From assembly GCF_011601345.1 (NCBI RefSeq), contig NZ_JAAORB010000001.1, forward strand, positions 62,001 to 126,000: DNA of 64,000 nt, in the 5' to 3' direction. The position numbers and the translations under genes were made by a program. The notes under the pieces were generated by a model, which saw only the letters and a program-made list of their open reading frames with translations, was not told the DNA's origin and ran no database searches. Of this stretch, positions 37,297 to 45,288 are shown piece after piece; position 1 is the stretch's first letter; each line of letters begins with the position of its first letter. The DNA is from Roseovarius gahaiensis. GTDB lineage: Bacteria > Pseudomonadota > Alphaproteobacteria > Rhodobacterales > Rhodobacteraceae.

Positions 37297-38963
37297 GCAG
37301 CGACAGATTGATCTACCTTCCCCTTGGCGGGGCGGGCGAAATTGGCATGAACGCCTATGTCTATGGATATGGTGCGCCGGGCAAGGAACGACTGATCCTT
37401 GTCGATCTTGGGGTGACCTTTGCGGATATGGACACCAGCCCCGGTGTCGATCTGATTTTCCCCGACATGAGCTGGCTGATTGAACGGCGTGACCAGTTGG
37501 AGGCGATCTTTATTACCCACGCGCACGAAGACCATGTGGGCGCGGTGGCGCAGTTCTATGACCAACTTGGGGCGCCGGTATTTGCGCGGGCCTTTACCGC
37601 CAATATCGCCCGGCGCAAAATGACCGAGTTCGGCTATTCCGAGAAATCGGTGCGCACTGTGTCTGCGTGGCCCGAGGTCACGCAGGCGGGGCCCTTTAGC
37701 GTTGGTTTCGTGCCGATTTCCCATTCGATTCCGGAAAGTTCCGGGATGGTCATCGACACGCCTGCTGGGCGGGTGGTGCACTCGGGGGACTTCAAGATTG
37801 ATGCAAACCCGGTGGTCGGTGAGCCGTTCGATACCGACCTGTGGGCCAGCTTGGCCGAACCGGGGGTCAAGGCGCTTATGTGCGATTCGACCAATGTGTT
37901 CAGCACCCATGCGGGCCGCTCCGAAAGCACGCTTGGCCCTGATATCGAAGCCTTGATTGCCGGGGCAAAGGGGATGGTTGTGGCCACCACGTTTGCCAGC
38001 AATGTGGCGCGGGTCAAGACATTGGCCGAAGCGGCCGATCGCGCCGGACGCTCGGTGTGTTTGCTGGGCCGCGCGATGCGCCGGATGATCGAGGCCTCGG
38101 TTGAAACCGGCGTTTTGACAGGCTTTCCGAAAACCATCAGCCCCGAGGAAGTCAAAGAAGTTCCGCGTGAAAACGTGATGCTTCTGGTCACGGGTAGCCA
38201 AGGTGAGCGGCGTGCGGCAAGCGCGCAACTGGCGCAGGGCAAGTATCAGGGCATCAGCCTGAAAGAAGGCGATATGTTCCTGTTTTCGTCCAAGACGATC
38301 CCCGGCAATGAACGGGGTGTCATCAAGATTATGAACCAGTTCAGCGAGATGGGCGTTGATGTGGTGGATGAATCCAGCGGCAAATACCATGTGTCCGGCC
38401 ATGCGAACCGGCCTGATCTGGAGGCGCTGCAAGATTTGTTGCAGCCCTCTGTCGTGGTGCCCATGCATGGTGAGCACCGTCACCTGCGCGAACATGTGAA
38501 ATTGGCCAATTCGAAAGGGCGGCAGGGGGTTCTGGCGGTCAATGGGTCCATGGTGGACCTGACCGGCACCAAGGCGCAGATTTGCGATTATGTCGAAACA
38601 GGGCGCACCTATCTGGATGGCAGCATCAAGATCGGTGCGATGGACGGGATTGTGCGGGACCGTATCCGCATGGCCCTCAACGGGCATGTTTTGGTCAATG
38701 TCATTCTGGACGAGTCAAACGAGCCTTTGGGAGAACCTTGGTGCGAAACCATGGGCTTGCCCGAAGAGGGCCGGAGCCGCGCGCCACTGGTGGACGTATT
38801 GGAAGAAGACCTGAGCCAATTCATGGGACGGGCCGGGCGCCGGACCATGGCCGATGATGAAAAGCTGGAAGACGGATTGCGTAAAGTTGCCCGTCAATCT
38901 GCGCAAACCGAGATTGGCAAGCGGCCGGAAGTGACGGTGATCATCAGCCGGTTGATCGAATAA
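37293..38963 (+). CDS. rnj: Ribonuclease J
   Basis: This is a 556-residue metallo-beta-lactamase/beta-CASP nuclease with 5'-3' exonuclease and endonuclease activity in RNA processing. Zinc ligands are in FITHAHEDHVGAV (HxHxDH, about residues 73-78) and HSGDFKID. The beta-CASP motifs and the C-terminal histidine appear in VSGHANRPDLEAL and VVPMHGEHRHLREH. It is the last gene of birA-coaX-rnj and ends before a strong bidirectional terminator. Confidence 0.95.
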   Translation: MSSDRLIYLPLGGAGEIGMNAYVYGYGAPGKERLILVDLGVTFADMDTSPGVDLIFPDMSWLIERRDQLEAIFITHAHEDHVGAVAQFYDQLGAPVFARAFTANIARRKMTEFGYSEKSVRTVSAWPEVTQAGPFSVGFVPISHSIPESSGMVIDTPAGRVVHSGDFKIDANPVVGEPFDTDLWASLAEPGVKALMCDSTNVFSTHAGRSESTLGPDIEALIAGAKGMVVATTFASNVARVKTLAEAADRAGRSVCLLGRAMRRMIEASVETGVLTGFPKTISPEEVKEVPRENVMLLVTGSQGERRAASAQLAQGKYQGISLKEGDMFLFSSKTIPGNERGVIKIMNQFSEMGVDVVDESSGKYHVSGHANRPDLEALQDLLQPSVVVPMHGEHRHLREHVKLANSKGRQGVLAVNGSMVDLTGTKAQICDYVETGRTYLDGSIKIGAMDGIVRDRIRMALNGHVLVNVILDESNEPLGEPWCETMGLPEEGRSRAPLVDVLEEDLSQFMGRAGRRTMADDEKLEDGLRKVARQSAQTEIGKRPEVTVIISRLIE

Positions 38964-39023
38964 GCCCGCCGCACGCGGACGCCCGTTGGCGTTATCACGC
39001 GTGCCGCGCTTGTCCGTGACAAC

Positions 39024-39058
39024 AAAAAACCAGCCGCTTTCACGGCTGGTTTTTTTTC
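39024..39058. terminator. Bidirectional Rho-independent terminator between rnj and the helicase gene
   Basis: AAAAAACCAGCCG and CGGCTGGTTTTTT pair around CTTTCA, giving a GC-rich 7-base core with A- and T-tracts on both sides. It therefore works for rnj on the plus strand and for the DEAD-box helicase gene on the minus strand. It is the best terminator in the window. Confidence 0.92.
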
Positions 39059-39083
39059 GTTTGGTCGGCGGCTGCGGGTTGGC

Positions 39084-40580
39084 TTACCCGGTGCGCCGCT
39101 CATCAAAGCTAAGCGCGATGAAGCTGGGCAAGTGATCGCCCATGCCGACCACCTTATTGTTGCCGTTGCCATTGTCCGACCGGCCACGCCCGCTGCCACC
39201 ACGGCGCGACCGTGAGGATTTCTGTTGGCTGTCGTCTTGCGGTGTCTCGGCGGGCTTTTCAGGCGCGGGTGCTTCGGCCACGACCTCGGCCGCGGGTGCC
39301 TCGGCGGCTGTTGTATCAACCGGGTCCGCTTTGGGTTTCGAGCTACTGCGACGGCTGCGCGTTCTACGTGGCGGCGTGTCGTCGCTCTTGCTGTCCTCAG
39401 GGGTTTCGGCCTCGGCTGCGGGGCTGGTGCCTGTGATTGGATTGTCGAGCCGCGGCACTGCTTTCTGGATCAGACGTTCGATCGCTTCGAGGTTCTTTTC
39501 GTCGCGCGGAGCGCAGATCATCATCGCCTTCCCGTCACGACCAGCACGCCCCGTACGACCGATGCGGTGCACGTAGTCTTCGGCATGGCCGGGCACATCG
39601 AAGTTGAACACGTGGCTGACCGCGGGCACATCAAGCCCGCGCGCGGCCACGTCCGAGGCCACGAGGATTTTCAAATCTCCGGCACGGAATCCATCAAGTG
39701 TCCGGGTGCGTTGCGACTGGTCAAGATCGCCGTGGATCGGTGCAGCGTCATAGCCGTGTTTCGTGAGCGACTTGGCAACGACATCGACGTCAATCTTGCG
39801 ATTGCAGAACACGATGGCGTTCGTGCATTTTTCGCCTTCCCCGTCGATCAAGGCGCGCAGCAGATTGCGCTTTTCGCTGTCGGCCCGGTCGCGGCGCGAG
39901 GGTTTGAACATCACGACACCCTGTTCGATGGTTTCCGAGGCCGAGGCCTGACGGGCAACTTCGATTCGTTCAGGGTTTTGCAGGAACGTATTGGTGATGC
40001 GTTCGATCTCGGGCGCCATGGTGGCCGAGAAGAAAAACGTCTGACGGGTAAATGGCGTCAGTGAAAAGATCCGTTCGATATCGGGGATGAATCCCATATC
40101 AAGCATGCGGTCGGCTTCGTCCACGACCATGATCTGCACACCGGTCAACAGAAGTTTGCCGCGCTCGAAATGATCCAGCAATCGGCCCGGTGTGGCGATC
40201 AGCACATCAACGCCCTTGTCGATCAGCTTGTCCTGTTCTTTGAAGCTGACACCGCCGATCAGGAGGGCCTTGGTCAGTTTCAGGTGCTTTGCGTAGGTGT
40301 CAAAGTTTTCGGCCACCTGGGCGGCCAATTCCCGCGTCGGGCACAGCACAAGGCTGCGTGGCATCCGGGCGCGGGCGCGGCCACGCGCCAGAAGCGACAG
40401 CAAGGGAAGGGTGAAGCTGGCGGTCTTGCCGGTGCCTGTTTGGGCAATGCCCAAAACGTCGCGTCCTTCAAGGGCAGGGGGAATCGCACCGGCCTGAATG
40501 GGCGTCGGTTCGGTATATCCGGCCTCTTCGATAGCTTTGAGGACCTTGGGGTTCAGGTTGAGTTCAGAAAATTTTATCAT
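39084..40580 (-). CDS. rhlE: DEAD-box ATP-dependent RNA helicase, RhlE-like
   Basis: The protein has 498 residues. Core motifs are in order: Q motif EPTPIQ (24-29), motif I AQTGTGKT (46-53), PTREL (81-85), DEAD (154-157), SAT (185-187), ARGLDVP and HRIGRTGRAG. The core ends near residue 375. The C-terminal tail of about 120 residues is low complexity: Arg/Ser clusters (RRTRSRRSSSK), Ala/Glu/Pro repeats and RRGGSGRGRSDNGNGNN. It finishes in the ordered VVGMGDHLPSFIALSFDER. Such tails bind RNA. Likely roles are ribosome assembly or mRNA turnover, the latter possibly with RNase J opposite. A 14-base palindrome lies 76 bases upstream of the start. Confidence 0.92.
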   Translation of the reverse strand: MIKFSELNLNPKVLKAIEEAGYTEPTPIQAGAIPPALEGRDVLGIAQTGTGKTASFTLPLLSLLARGRARARMPRSLVLCPTRELAAQVAENFDTYAKHLKLTKALLIGGVSFKEQDKLIDKGVDVLIATPGRLLDHFERGKLLLTGVQIMVVDEADRMLDMGFIPDIERIFSLTPFTRQTFFFSATMAPEIERITNTFLQNPERIEVARQASASETIEQGVVMFKPSRRDRADSEKRNLLRALIDGEGEKCTNAIVFCNRKIDVDVVAKSLTKHGYDAAPIHGDLDQSQRTRTLDGFRAGDLKILVASDVAARGLDVPAVSHVFNFDVPGHAEDYVHRIGRTGRAGRDGKAMMICAPRDEKNLEAIERLIQKAVPRLDNPITGTSPAAEAETPEDSKSDDTPPRRTRSRRSSSKPKADPVDTTAAEAPAAEVVAEAPAPEKPAETPQDDSQQKSSRSRRGGSGRGRSDNGNGNNKVVGMGDHLPSFIALSFDERRTG

Positions 40581-40655
40581 GTGTGTCCGTGGTTTGCGGA
40601 CACGATCCTGGCCCGCACGTCTGTTTAGGGTCGGGCCCGTTTAGCCCTGTGTTTC

Positions 40656-40669
40656 GTCACATCTGTGAC
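40656..40669. promoter_or_regulatory. Palindrome GTCACA-TC-TGTGAC upstream of the helicase gene
   Basis: Perfect 6-base arms with a 2-base centre lie in the 195-base gap between the helicase gene (start 40580) and the glycosyltransferase gene (stop 40776). The arms are in the opposite order to a CRP site (TGTGA-N6-TCACA). It may be an operator for a dimeric repressor. A terminator role is unlikely without a T-tract. Confidence 0.3.
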
Positions 40670-40775
40670 CCTTGGCATGCGTTTACCGGAAACCGGGGGG
40701 GTGGGTCAATGCAGGCGCGGATTGGCGGGGGAATCCGGCAACCGGGGCGCTGAGTGTTGTGCAATTGGCAACAGG

Positions 40776-41738
40776 TTAAATGTGGTCCGGGAAATGGCGC
40801 GCGCGCTTTCGGTCAAGATCCAGTGCGATATCGTGCAAATGGCCATGGGCCGCCAGCCGTTTGCGCAGGTCGGGCGTCGCGGTGCAGACCTCGGCAAAGA
40901 AGGCCTCAAGCGCAGCTTCGCCTTGTTCGGCCTCAAGTAGGGTGAACAAAGCATTCATTGTCAGGCTTTCAGCGCCCGAGGCGGGTGGCGGTTTCAACCC
41001 GTCACGATACGACCCCTGTTGTAGGCGAAACCGGTAGGCGGCGCGCCATCGGGGCCAGTCGGGGGCGTGCAGGTGGCATAGCACGGTGTCGTCCAGCGTG
41101 GCCGGGGCCGGGTCTTTCTCCTTGCCAAAAAACGCGTTGTGAATGCGCAGGCTGCTGTCGGGCAGGTCGGTGCGCACGAATACCTTGCCCGCCACATGGC
41201 TTAGAAACCCGCCATTCAGATGCGTGCCGTAGGTCGGGTAGATTTGGGCGGTCTGGTCGCGGCGTTCACCTTGGAACGGCGAACACCCTTTGAACCACGT
41301 ATGCCCCGGCGCGGGCGGATCGGCGGGGTCGGCGGCCATCGCCTCGACGGGTCGGATGCGCGCGCTGCGTGTGCTGTCTGGCAGGGCGGCCAGTTGCGCC
41401 TGAAGGGGCGTGGCAGGCCACAGGAATTCGTCGACGTCGATATGCGCCAGCCAATCGACCTGCGGGCGTTTGTTCAGGCAATGGGTGGCGTTCATCGACT
41501 GGCGCGGCTGATGCGCGTCGGGCCGGGATTTGCCACGGCGTTTCCAATAGCCCGCATCGCAGACCGTGACGCGGCATTTGGGATGCGCCTTGAGCGCGGC
41601 AAAGGCCTGCGGGTTGTCTTGGTCCAGATAGATATGCAGCCGGTGCGCGCCCAAATCCAGATGGTGGGCGGCAAAGTTCAGGATGTCGCTGGTATCGGCC
41701 TTGATCGTGGCGACAAGACCCCAAGTGGGTTGGCTCAT
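40776..41738 (-). CDS. Glycosyltransferase family 2-like protein
   Basis: The protein has 320 residues. It starts MSQPTWGLVATIKADTSDIL and keeps the layout of short GT-A-type transferases in which HHLDLGAHRLHIYLDQDNP is followed by WLAHIDVDEFLWP (DxD motif, about residues 97-100). Later GGFLSHVAGKVFVRTDL and a His-containing NAFFGKEK/LCHLHAP region follow. The fold matches the family of uncharacterised GT2/GT92-like enzymes common in Roseobacters, and the sugar donor is unknown. It appears to be a single-gene unit with no polysaccharide genes nearby. Confidence 0.8.
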   Translation of the reverse strand: MSQPTWGLVATIKADTSDILNFAAHHLDLGAHRLHIYLDQDNPQAFAALKAHPKCRVTVCDAGYWKRRGKSRPDAHQPRQSMNATHCLNKRPQVDWLAHIDVDEFLWPATPLQAQLAALPDSTRSARIRPVEAMAADPADPPAPGHTWFKGCSPFQGERRDQTAQIYPTYGTHLNGGFLSHVAGKVFVRTDLPDSSLRIHNAFFGKEKDPAPATLDDTVLCHLHAPDWPRWRAAYRFRLQQGSYRDGLKPPPASGAESLTMNALFTLLEAEQGEAALEAFFAEVCTATPDLRKRLAAHGHLHDIALDLDRKRARHFPDHI

Positions 41739-41792
41739 ATCGGCAGAATGCGGTCAGCGGTGCAGGCATGCAAGGGGCCGCAGGCGTGGGGC

Positions 41793-41828
41793 CAAGAAAA
41801 AGGCGCCGCTGCAAGGGCAGGGCGCCTT
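41793..41828 (-). terminator. Rho-independent terminator after the bactofilin gene
   Basis: On the minus strand AAGGCGCC and GGCGCCTT pair. An inner CTGC/GCAG stem extends the hairpin, and TTTTTCTT follows. It begins 20 bases after the bactofilin stop and ends the M23 peptidase-bactofilin unit before the glycosyltransferase gene. Confidence 0.85.
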
Positions 41829-41848
41829 GTCACGTCGCGGTATTCGGA

Positions 41849-42394
41849 TCAGGCTTTGGGTGCGTCGCCTGCGGGCTTCGGCGCGGCTGCCGGCTTGTCT
41901 GCGGCGGCTGCGGGTTTGGCTGCGCCGGATTTGCCGTTCAACGGATCGTCCTGACGCTGCACCGAGCCTTCGAAATGGGCGCCGGATTCGATGGCGATGG
42001 TTTTGTGGATGATGTCGCCCTCGACGCGCGCGGTTGAGCTGAGGCGCACCTTGAGGCCCCGCACACGGCCCACGATGCGGCCATTGATCACAACGTCATC
42101 GGCGATGACCTCGCCCTTGATGGTGGCGGTTTCGCCAATGGTCAGCAGGTGGGCGCGGATATCGCCCTCGACGGTGCCTTCGACTTGAATGTCGCCGGTC
42201 GTCTTAAGATTGCCCGTGACCTGAAGGTCGGTCGACAGGACAGAGGCGGGCGGCTTGGCCTTGGGGCTGGAGGCCTTGAATTCGGTCCCGGTCTGTTCGG
42301 AGCGGGCGGCCTGCGGCGCGTCAGCGGCGGGTGCCGTGCGCGGCTTGTCATCTGTCTTGGGGCCGGGTTCGTTGATTTTGCTTTTAGAAAACAT
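41849..42394 (-). CDS. bacA: Bactofilin (polymer-forming cytoskeletal protein)
   Basis: The protein has 181 residues. A disordered polar N-terminal arm (about 1-50) is followed by a beta-helical core with repeated glycine turns: LQVTGNLKTTGDIQVEGTVE, GEVIADDVVINGRIVGRVRG and GDIIHKTIAIESGAHFEGSV. An Ala/Pro/Lys-rich tail ends it. Bactofilins polymerise without nucleotide and position cell-wall enzymes. The start overlaps the M23 peptidase gene by 11 bases, the known bactofilin-LytM pairing, so the two proteins probably act together in cell shape or stalk/septum morphogenesis. Confidence 0.93.
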   Translation of the reverse strand: MFSKSKINEPGPKTDDKPRTAPAADAPQAARSEQTGTEFKASSPKAKPPASVLSTDLQVTGNLKTTGDIQVEGTVEGDIRAHLLTIGETATIKGEVIADDVVINGRIVGRVRGLKVRLSSTARVEGDIIHKTIAIESGAHFEGSVQRQDDPLNGKSGAAKPAAAADKPAAAPKPAGDAPKA

Positions 42395-43703
42395 CTTTAG
42401 CAGCCTTGATATAGGTCATGGGATTGACGGCCTTGCCGCCGACACGGACTTCGTAGTGTAAATGCGTGCCCGTCGAACGTCCAGTATTGCCCATAGCAGC
42501 AATCTTCTGCCCGCGCGAGACCCTTTCCCCCTTCTTCACGAAGAGTTTCGAGTTATGCGCGTAACGGGTTTCGATACCGAATTCATGCTGGATCTTCACC
42601 ATGCGTCCGTAGCCGGATTGCCAGCCTGCGTGGATGACGACACCATCGGCGGTCGCGTAGATCGGGGTGCCGTGCGGGGCGGCGAAATCAGTGCCTTTGT
42701 GCATTCGTCCCCACCGCATACCATATCCCGAGGTATAGCGAAACGATCCTTTGAGTGGCACTGCAAACGGTGCTTTCTGTGCGGCGATCCGATACAGGTT
42801 CAGCCGGTCCATCTGGTTGAGGATACGATTGGCACGCAGCGCGTCTGCCGAAGGTTCTTCGCCGCGTGTCGAGAAGCTGAGCGGCATTAGCGGCCCGCCT
42901 TGGCCCGAGTAGCCACGGCGCACTTCGTCCAGCAGGGAATCGGTATTCAGGCCAGCGGCGCGAAACATCTTATCAAGCGGTTCGACCGAGATTGTCATCG
43001 CCTCTTCAAGCTGGCTGAAAATTTGTTCGTTGCGATCTTCCAGGTATCTGATCTGCGCGGCCATTTCATCGGCTTGCAGGAGGGCGTTCTGCGCGTTTTC
43101 GGTGATCTGGTCGCGCTCGGTGGCCGTGTCGGCCAAAGCAGCGGCTAGAAAATCGAGGGTGCTGTCGTCGGACGTGGTGGCGGCGTTGTCACCAGTCGTC
43201 ATGCCTTGGCTGTCCAACGCCAACGCCAATTTCTGTGCTTCATCGCGCGCGCTCTCGCGCTCTTTCATGGTGCGGCGCAAGGTCGTTTGGATCACTTCGA
43301 TCCCGGTTTCCATTTCGCGACGGCGGGTTTCGGAGGCCAGCAATTCGGATTGCATCGCAGAAATCTGTTCCAGAGCCGAGTTGAACCGCTCTTGCGCGGC
43401 ACGCGCTTCGGCGGCGCGGCTGTCACGTTCCGAGGCCAGTGCATTCAGTCGCGCCTCGTAGGTGCGCTGGTCCCGTTTGGCCTGCTCGCGGAAGTTGCCC
43501 GAACCGATGCTGTCCATCAAAAGTATTGAGGTGGCAATAATCGCCCATGCCATGATGGCCGAGGCCCCGACAAATCCGATGATCTGCGACATCGGTCGAA
43601 GACGGATAAAGCGGGTGTCTGTATCGGATTTCAGGAATACCCGGCGTTCGGGAAAATATCGTTCGAGCAGGGCATGCGCCCTGATGGCAAGAATTGTCCG
43701 CAA
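42384..43703 (-). CDS. Membrane-anchored M23 (LytM) peptidoglycan endopeptidase
   Basis: The protein has 439 residues. A cytoplasmic N-terminus of about 38 residues is followed by one membrane helix (about 42-66), then a long coiled coil (about 70-250, rich in Ala, Glu, Arg, Gln). A C-terminal M23 domain has MHKGTDFAAPHGTPIYA (zinc His and Asp) and GTHLHYEVRVGG (HxH). All zinc ligands are present, so it should be active, cutting peptide cross-links in the periplasm. The start is a TTG at 43703 with GGGA just upstream. The next ATG is at residue 38, inside the conserved region. It is co-translated with bactofilin. Confidence 0.92.
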   Translation of the reverse strand: MRTILAIRAHALLERYFPERRVFLKSDTDTRFIRLRPMSQIIGFVGASAIMAWAIIATSILLMDSIGSGNFREQAKRDQRTYEARLNALASERDSRAAEARAAQERFNSALEQISAMQSELLASETRRREMETGIEVIQTTLRRTMKERESARDEAQKLALALDSQGMTTGDNAATTSDDSTLDFLAAALADTATERDQITENAQNALLQADEMAAQIRYLEDRNEQIFSQLEEAMTISVEPLDKMFRAAGLNTDSLLDEVRRGYSGQGGPLMPLSFSTRGEEPSADALRANRILNQMDRLNLYRIAAQKAPFAVPLKGSFRYTSGYGMRWGRMHKGTDFAAPHGTPIYATADGVVIHAGWQSGYGRMVKIQHEFGIETRYAHNSKLFVKKGERVSRGQKIAAMGNTGRSTGTHLHYEVRVGGKAVNPMTYIKAAKDVF

Positions 43704-43899
43704 GTTCCCAGTCCCTATTCAACCCTACTCACGCGCAGCGCTGTTCCGAATTGGTCATCTTGTGTGACCACGCGCCTTCACCGAGGGGTTACCGAGTGCT
43801 TAAGCTTTGATCAAGGTTTTTGGGGCGGCTTAACCCTGTTTTGAGCCAAATGCCGCCATCCCGGCAAAAAACCGCCGATTTGCAAGGGCTTGCCTATTC

Positions 43900-44721
43900 T
43901 TACGCAGGGGGCTGATCGGCTAGCGGCCAGTAGAAATCCGGTGGCAGACCAGCCTCGGCGCGTTTTTCTTCGTTGAACGGCGGCTTCAGCGGACCGTGGA
44001 AATAGCGGCGCACCAGATCATGAAATACCTCTTTGGGGTCAAGGTCGTGCCGCCCGCATAGGAAATGGAACCATTTGGAGCCATAGGCGACATGGTGTAC
44101 CTCTTCGGCGTAAATCACCTGCATCGCCTCGACGGCGCGGGTATCGCCGGCCTTGGTGAAAATGTCGATCATGCCGGGGGTGACATCCAGACCGCGGGCT
44201 TCCAACACCATAGGGACGACGGCCAGACGCCCCATCAGATCCTGTGCCGTGTCTTCGGCAGCACGCCACATGCCCGCATGTGCGGGCAAGGCACCGTAAT
44301 GGCTGTTCTGCGCTTCAAGACAATCGCATATCAGGTTGAAATGTTTGGATTCTTCATCGGCCGATTTGACCCAATCGTCGTAAAACCCGATCGGCATCGG
44401 CACATGGCCAAAGCGCGCGATGATGTCCCAGTGAAGATCAACTGCGTTCAATTCGATATGCGCCACGGCATGTAGAATGGCCTGCCGGCCTTGCGGGCTG
44501 CCGGGGCGGCGGCGGGGCACATCGCGCGGGTCCAGCAACTCGGGCCGGTCGGGGCGCGCCGGTTGCAGGGGCGGCGCGCCTTCGCCAACGGGAATGTCTT
44601 GCCCCGCCGCGCGCGCCTCGAACCACGTCTGTGCATAGCGCCGCGACAGGGCGGTCTTTTCGCGCCCATCGGCGGTGGTCAGAACGTCCACCGCCATTTG
44701 TGTAAGCGTTTGGGCGGTCAC
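43900..44721 (-). CDS. DUF455 (ferritin-like fold) family protein
   Basis: The protein has 273 residues from GTG 44721, which overlaps the bcp stop by four bases. A longer open frame upstream is antisense-like sequence inside bcp and was rejected. The helical core has repeated Glu/His pairs of a di-iron ferritin-like type: AVAHIELNAVDLHWD, SADEESKHFNLI and YAEEVHHVAYG. A metal-bound hydroxylase or oxidase is possible, but no activity is established for DUF455 as far as I know. Pairing with the peroxiredoxin gene hints at redox or iron stress. Confidence 0.82.
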   Translation of the reverse strand: MTAQTLTQMAVDVLTTADGREKTALSRRYAQTWFEARAAGQDIPVGEGAPPLQPARPDRPELLDPRDVPRRRPGSPQGRQAILHAVAHIELNAVDLHWDIIARFGHVPMPIGFYDDWVKSADEESKHFNLICDCLEAQNSHYGALPAHAGMWRAAEDTAQDLMGRLAVVPMVLEARGLDVTPGMIDIFTKAGDTRAVEAMQVIYAEEVHHVAYGSKWFHFLCGRHDLDPKEVFHDLVRRYFHGPLKPPFNEEKRAEAGLPPDFYWPLADQPPA

Positions 44722-45179
44722 AGTGATTTCACCGCGTCCAGCACCTCTTCGGCATGGCCCGGCACTTTGACCTTGCGCCAGACGCGGGCGATTTGCCCGT
44801 TGCCGTCGATCAAAAAGGTCGAGCGTTCGATGCCCCAGAATGTTTTGCCGTACATGCTTTTTTCTTTCCAAACGTCGTATTGTTCGCAAATGTCGCTATC
44901 GGCATCCGACAAGAGCGGCACGCCTAGATCATGCTTGTCGCGAAATTTATCATGTTTGGCCACAGTATCCTTGGAAATACCCATGACAATCGCCCCGGCG
45001 GCCTGAAACTCGTCTTGCAGCGCGGTGAAGGCCAGCGATTCTTTGGTGCACCCCGATGTGTCATCGCGCGGATAGAAAAACAAAACCACGGGCGCGGGGC
45101 GCAGCGCGGACAGGGTCACTTGGTCCCCGCCGTCGCGGGGCAGGGTGAAATCGGGGGCGGTTTGGCCGGTCTCGGTCAT
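44718..45179 (-). CDS. bcp: Thioredoxin-dependent peroxiredoxin (Bcp/PrxQ)
   Basis: The protein has 153 residues and reduces hydroperoxides using thioredoxin. The peroxidatic Cys44 lies in YPRDDTSGCTKES. The PrxQ resolving Cys five residues later is absent, and Cys98 (SDICEQYDVW) is the only other cysteine, so it would use the alternative resolving position or act as a 1-Cys enzyme. The conserved Arg is in GIERSTFLID. It is divergent from the AsmA-like gene. Its stop overlaps the DUF455 start, giving a two-gene unit. Confidence 0.93.
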   Translation of the reverse strand: MTETGQTAPDFTLPRDGGDQVTLSALRPAPVVLFFYPRDDTSGCTKESLAFTALQDEFQAAGAIVMGISKDTVAKHDKFRDKHDLGVPLLSDADSDICEQYDVWKEKSMYGKTFWGIERSTFLIDGNGQIARVWRKVKVPGHAEEVLDAVKSL

Positions 45180-45288
45180 GGGCTTTCCTTGTTATGCATT
45201 GCTGTTGCGCTCATATTAGAGCAGGACAAGCCGGAATAAAGGCATCAGGCAGGCGGCGGGCGGTGTTCCGTGTGATTTCTTGGACGAA

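Noticed and set aside
41849-43703. Bactofilin and M23 peptidase pair as a new system
   Set aside because: The overlapping pair is a known association in many proteobacteria. It is worth annotating but is not novel.
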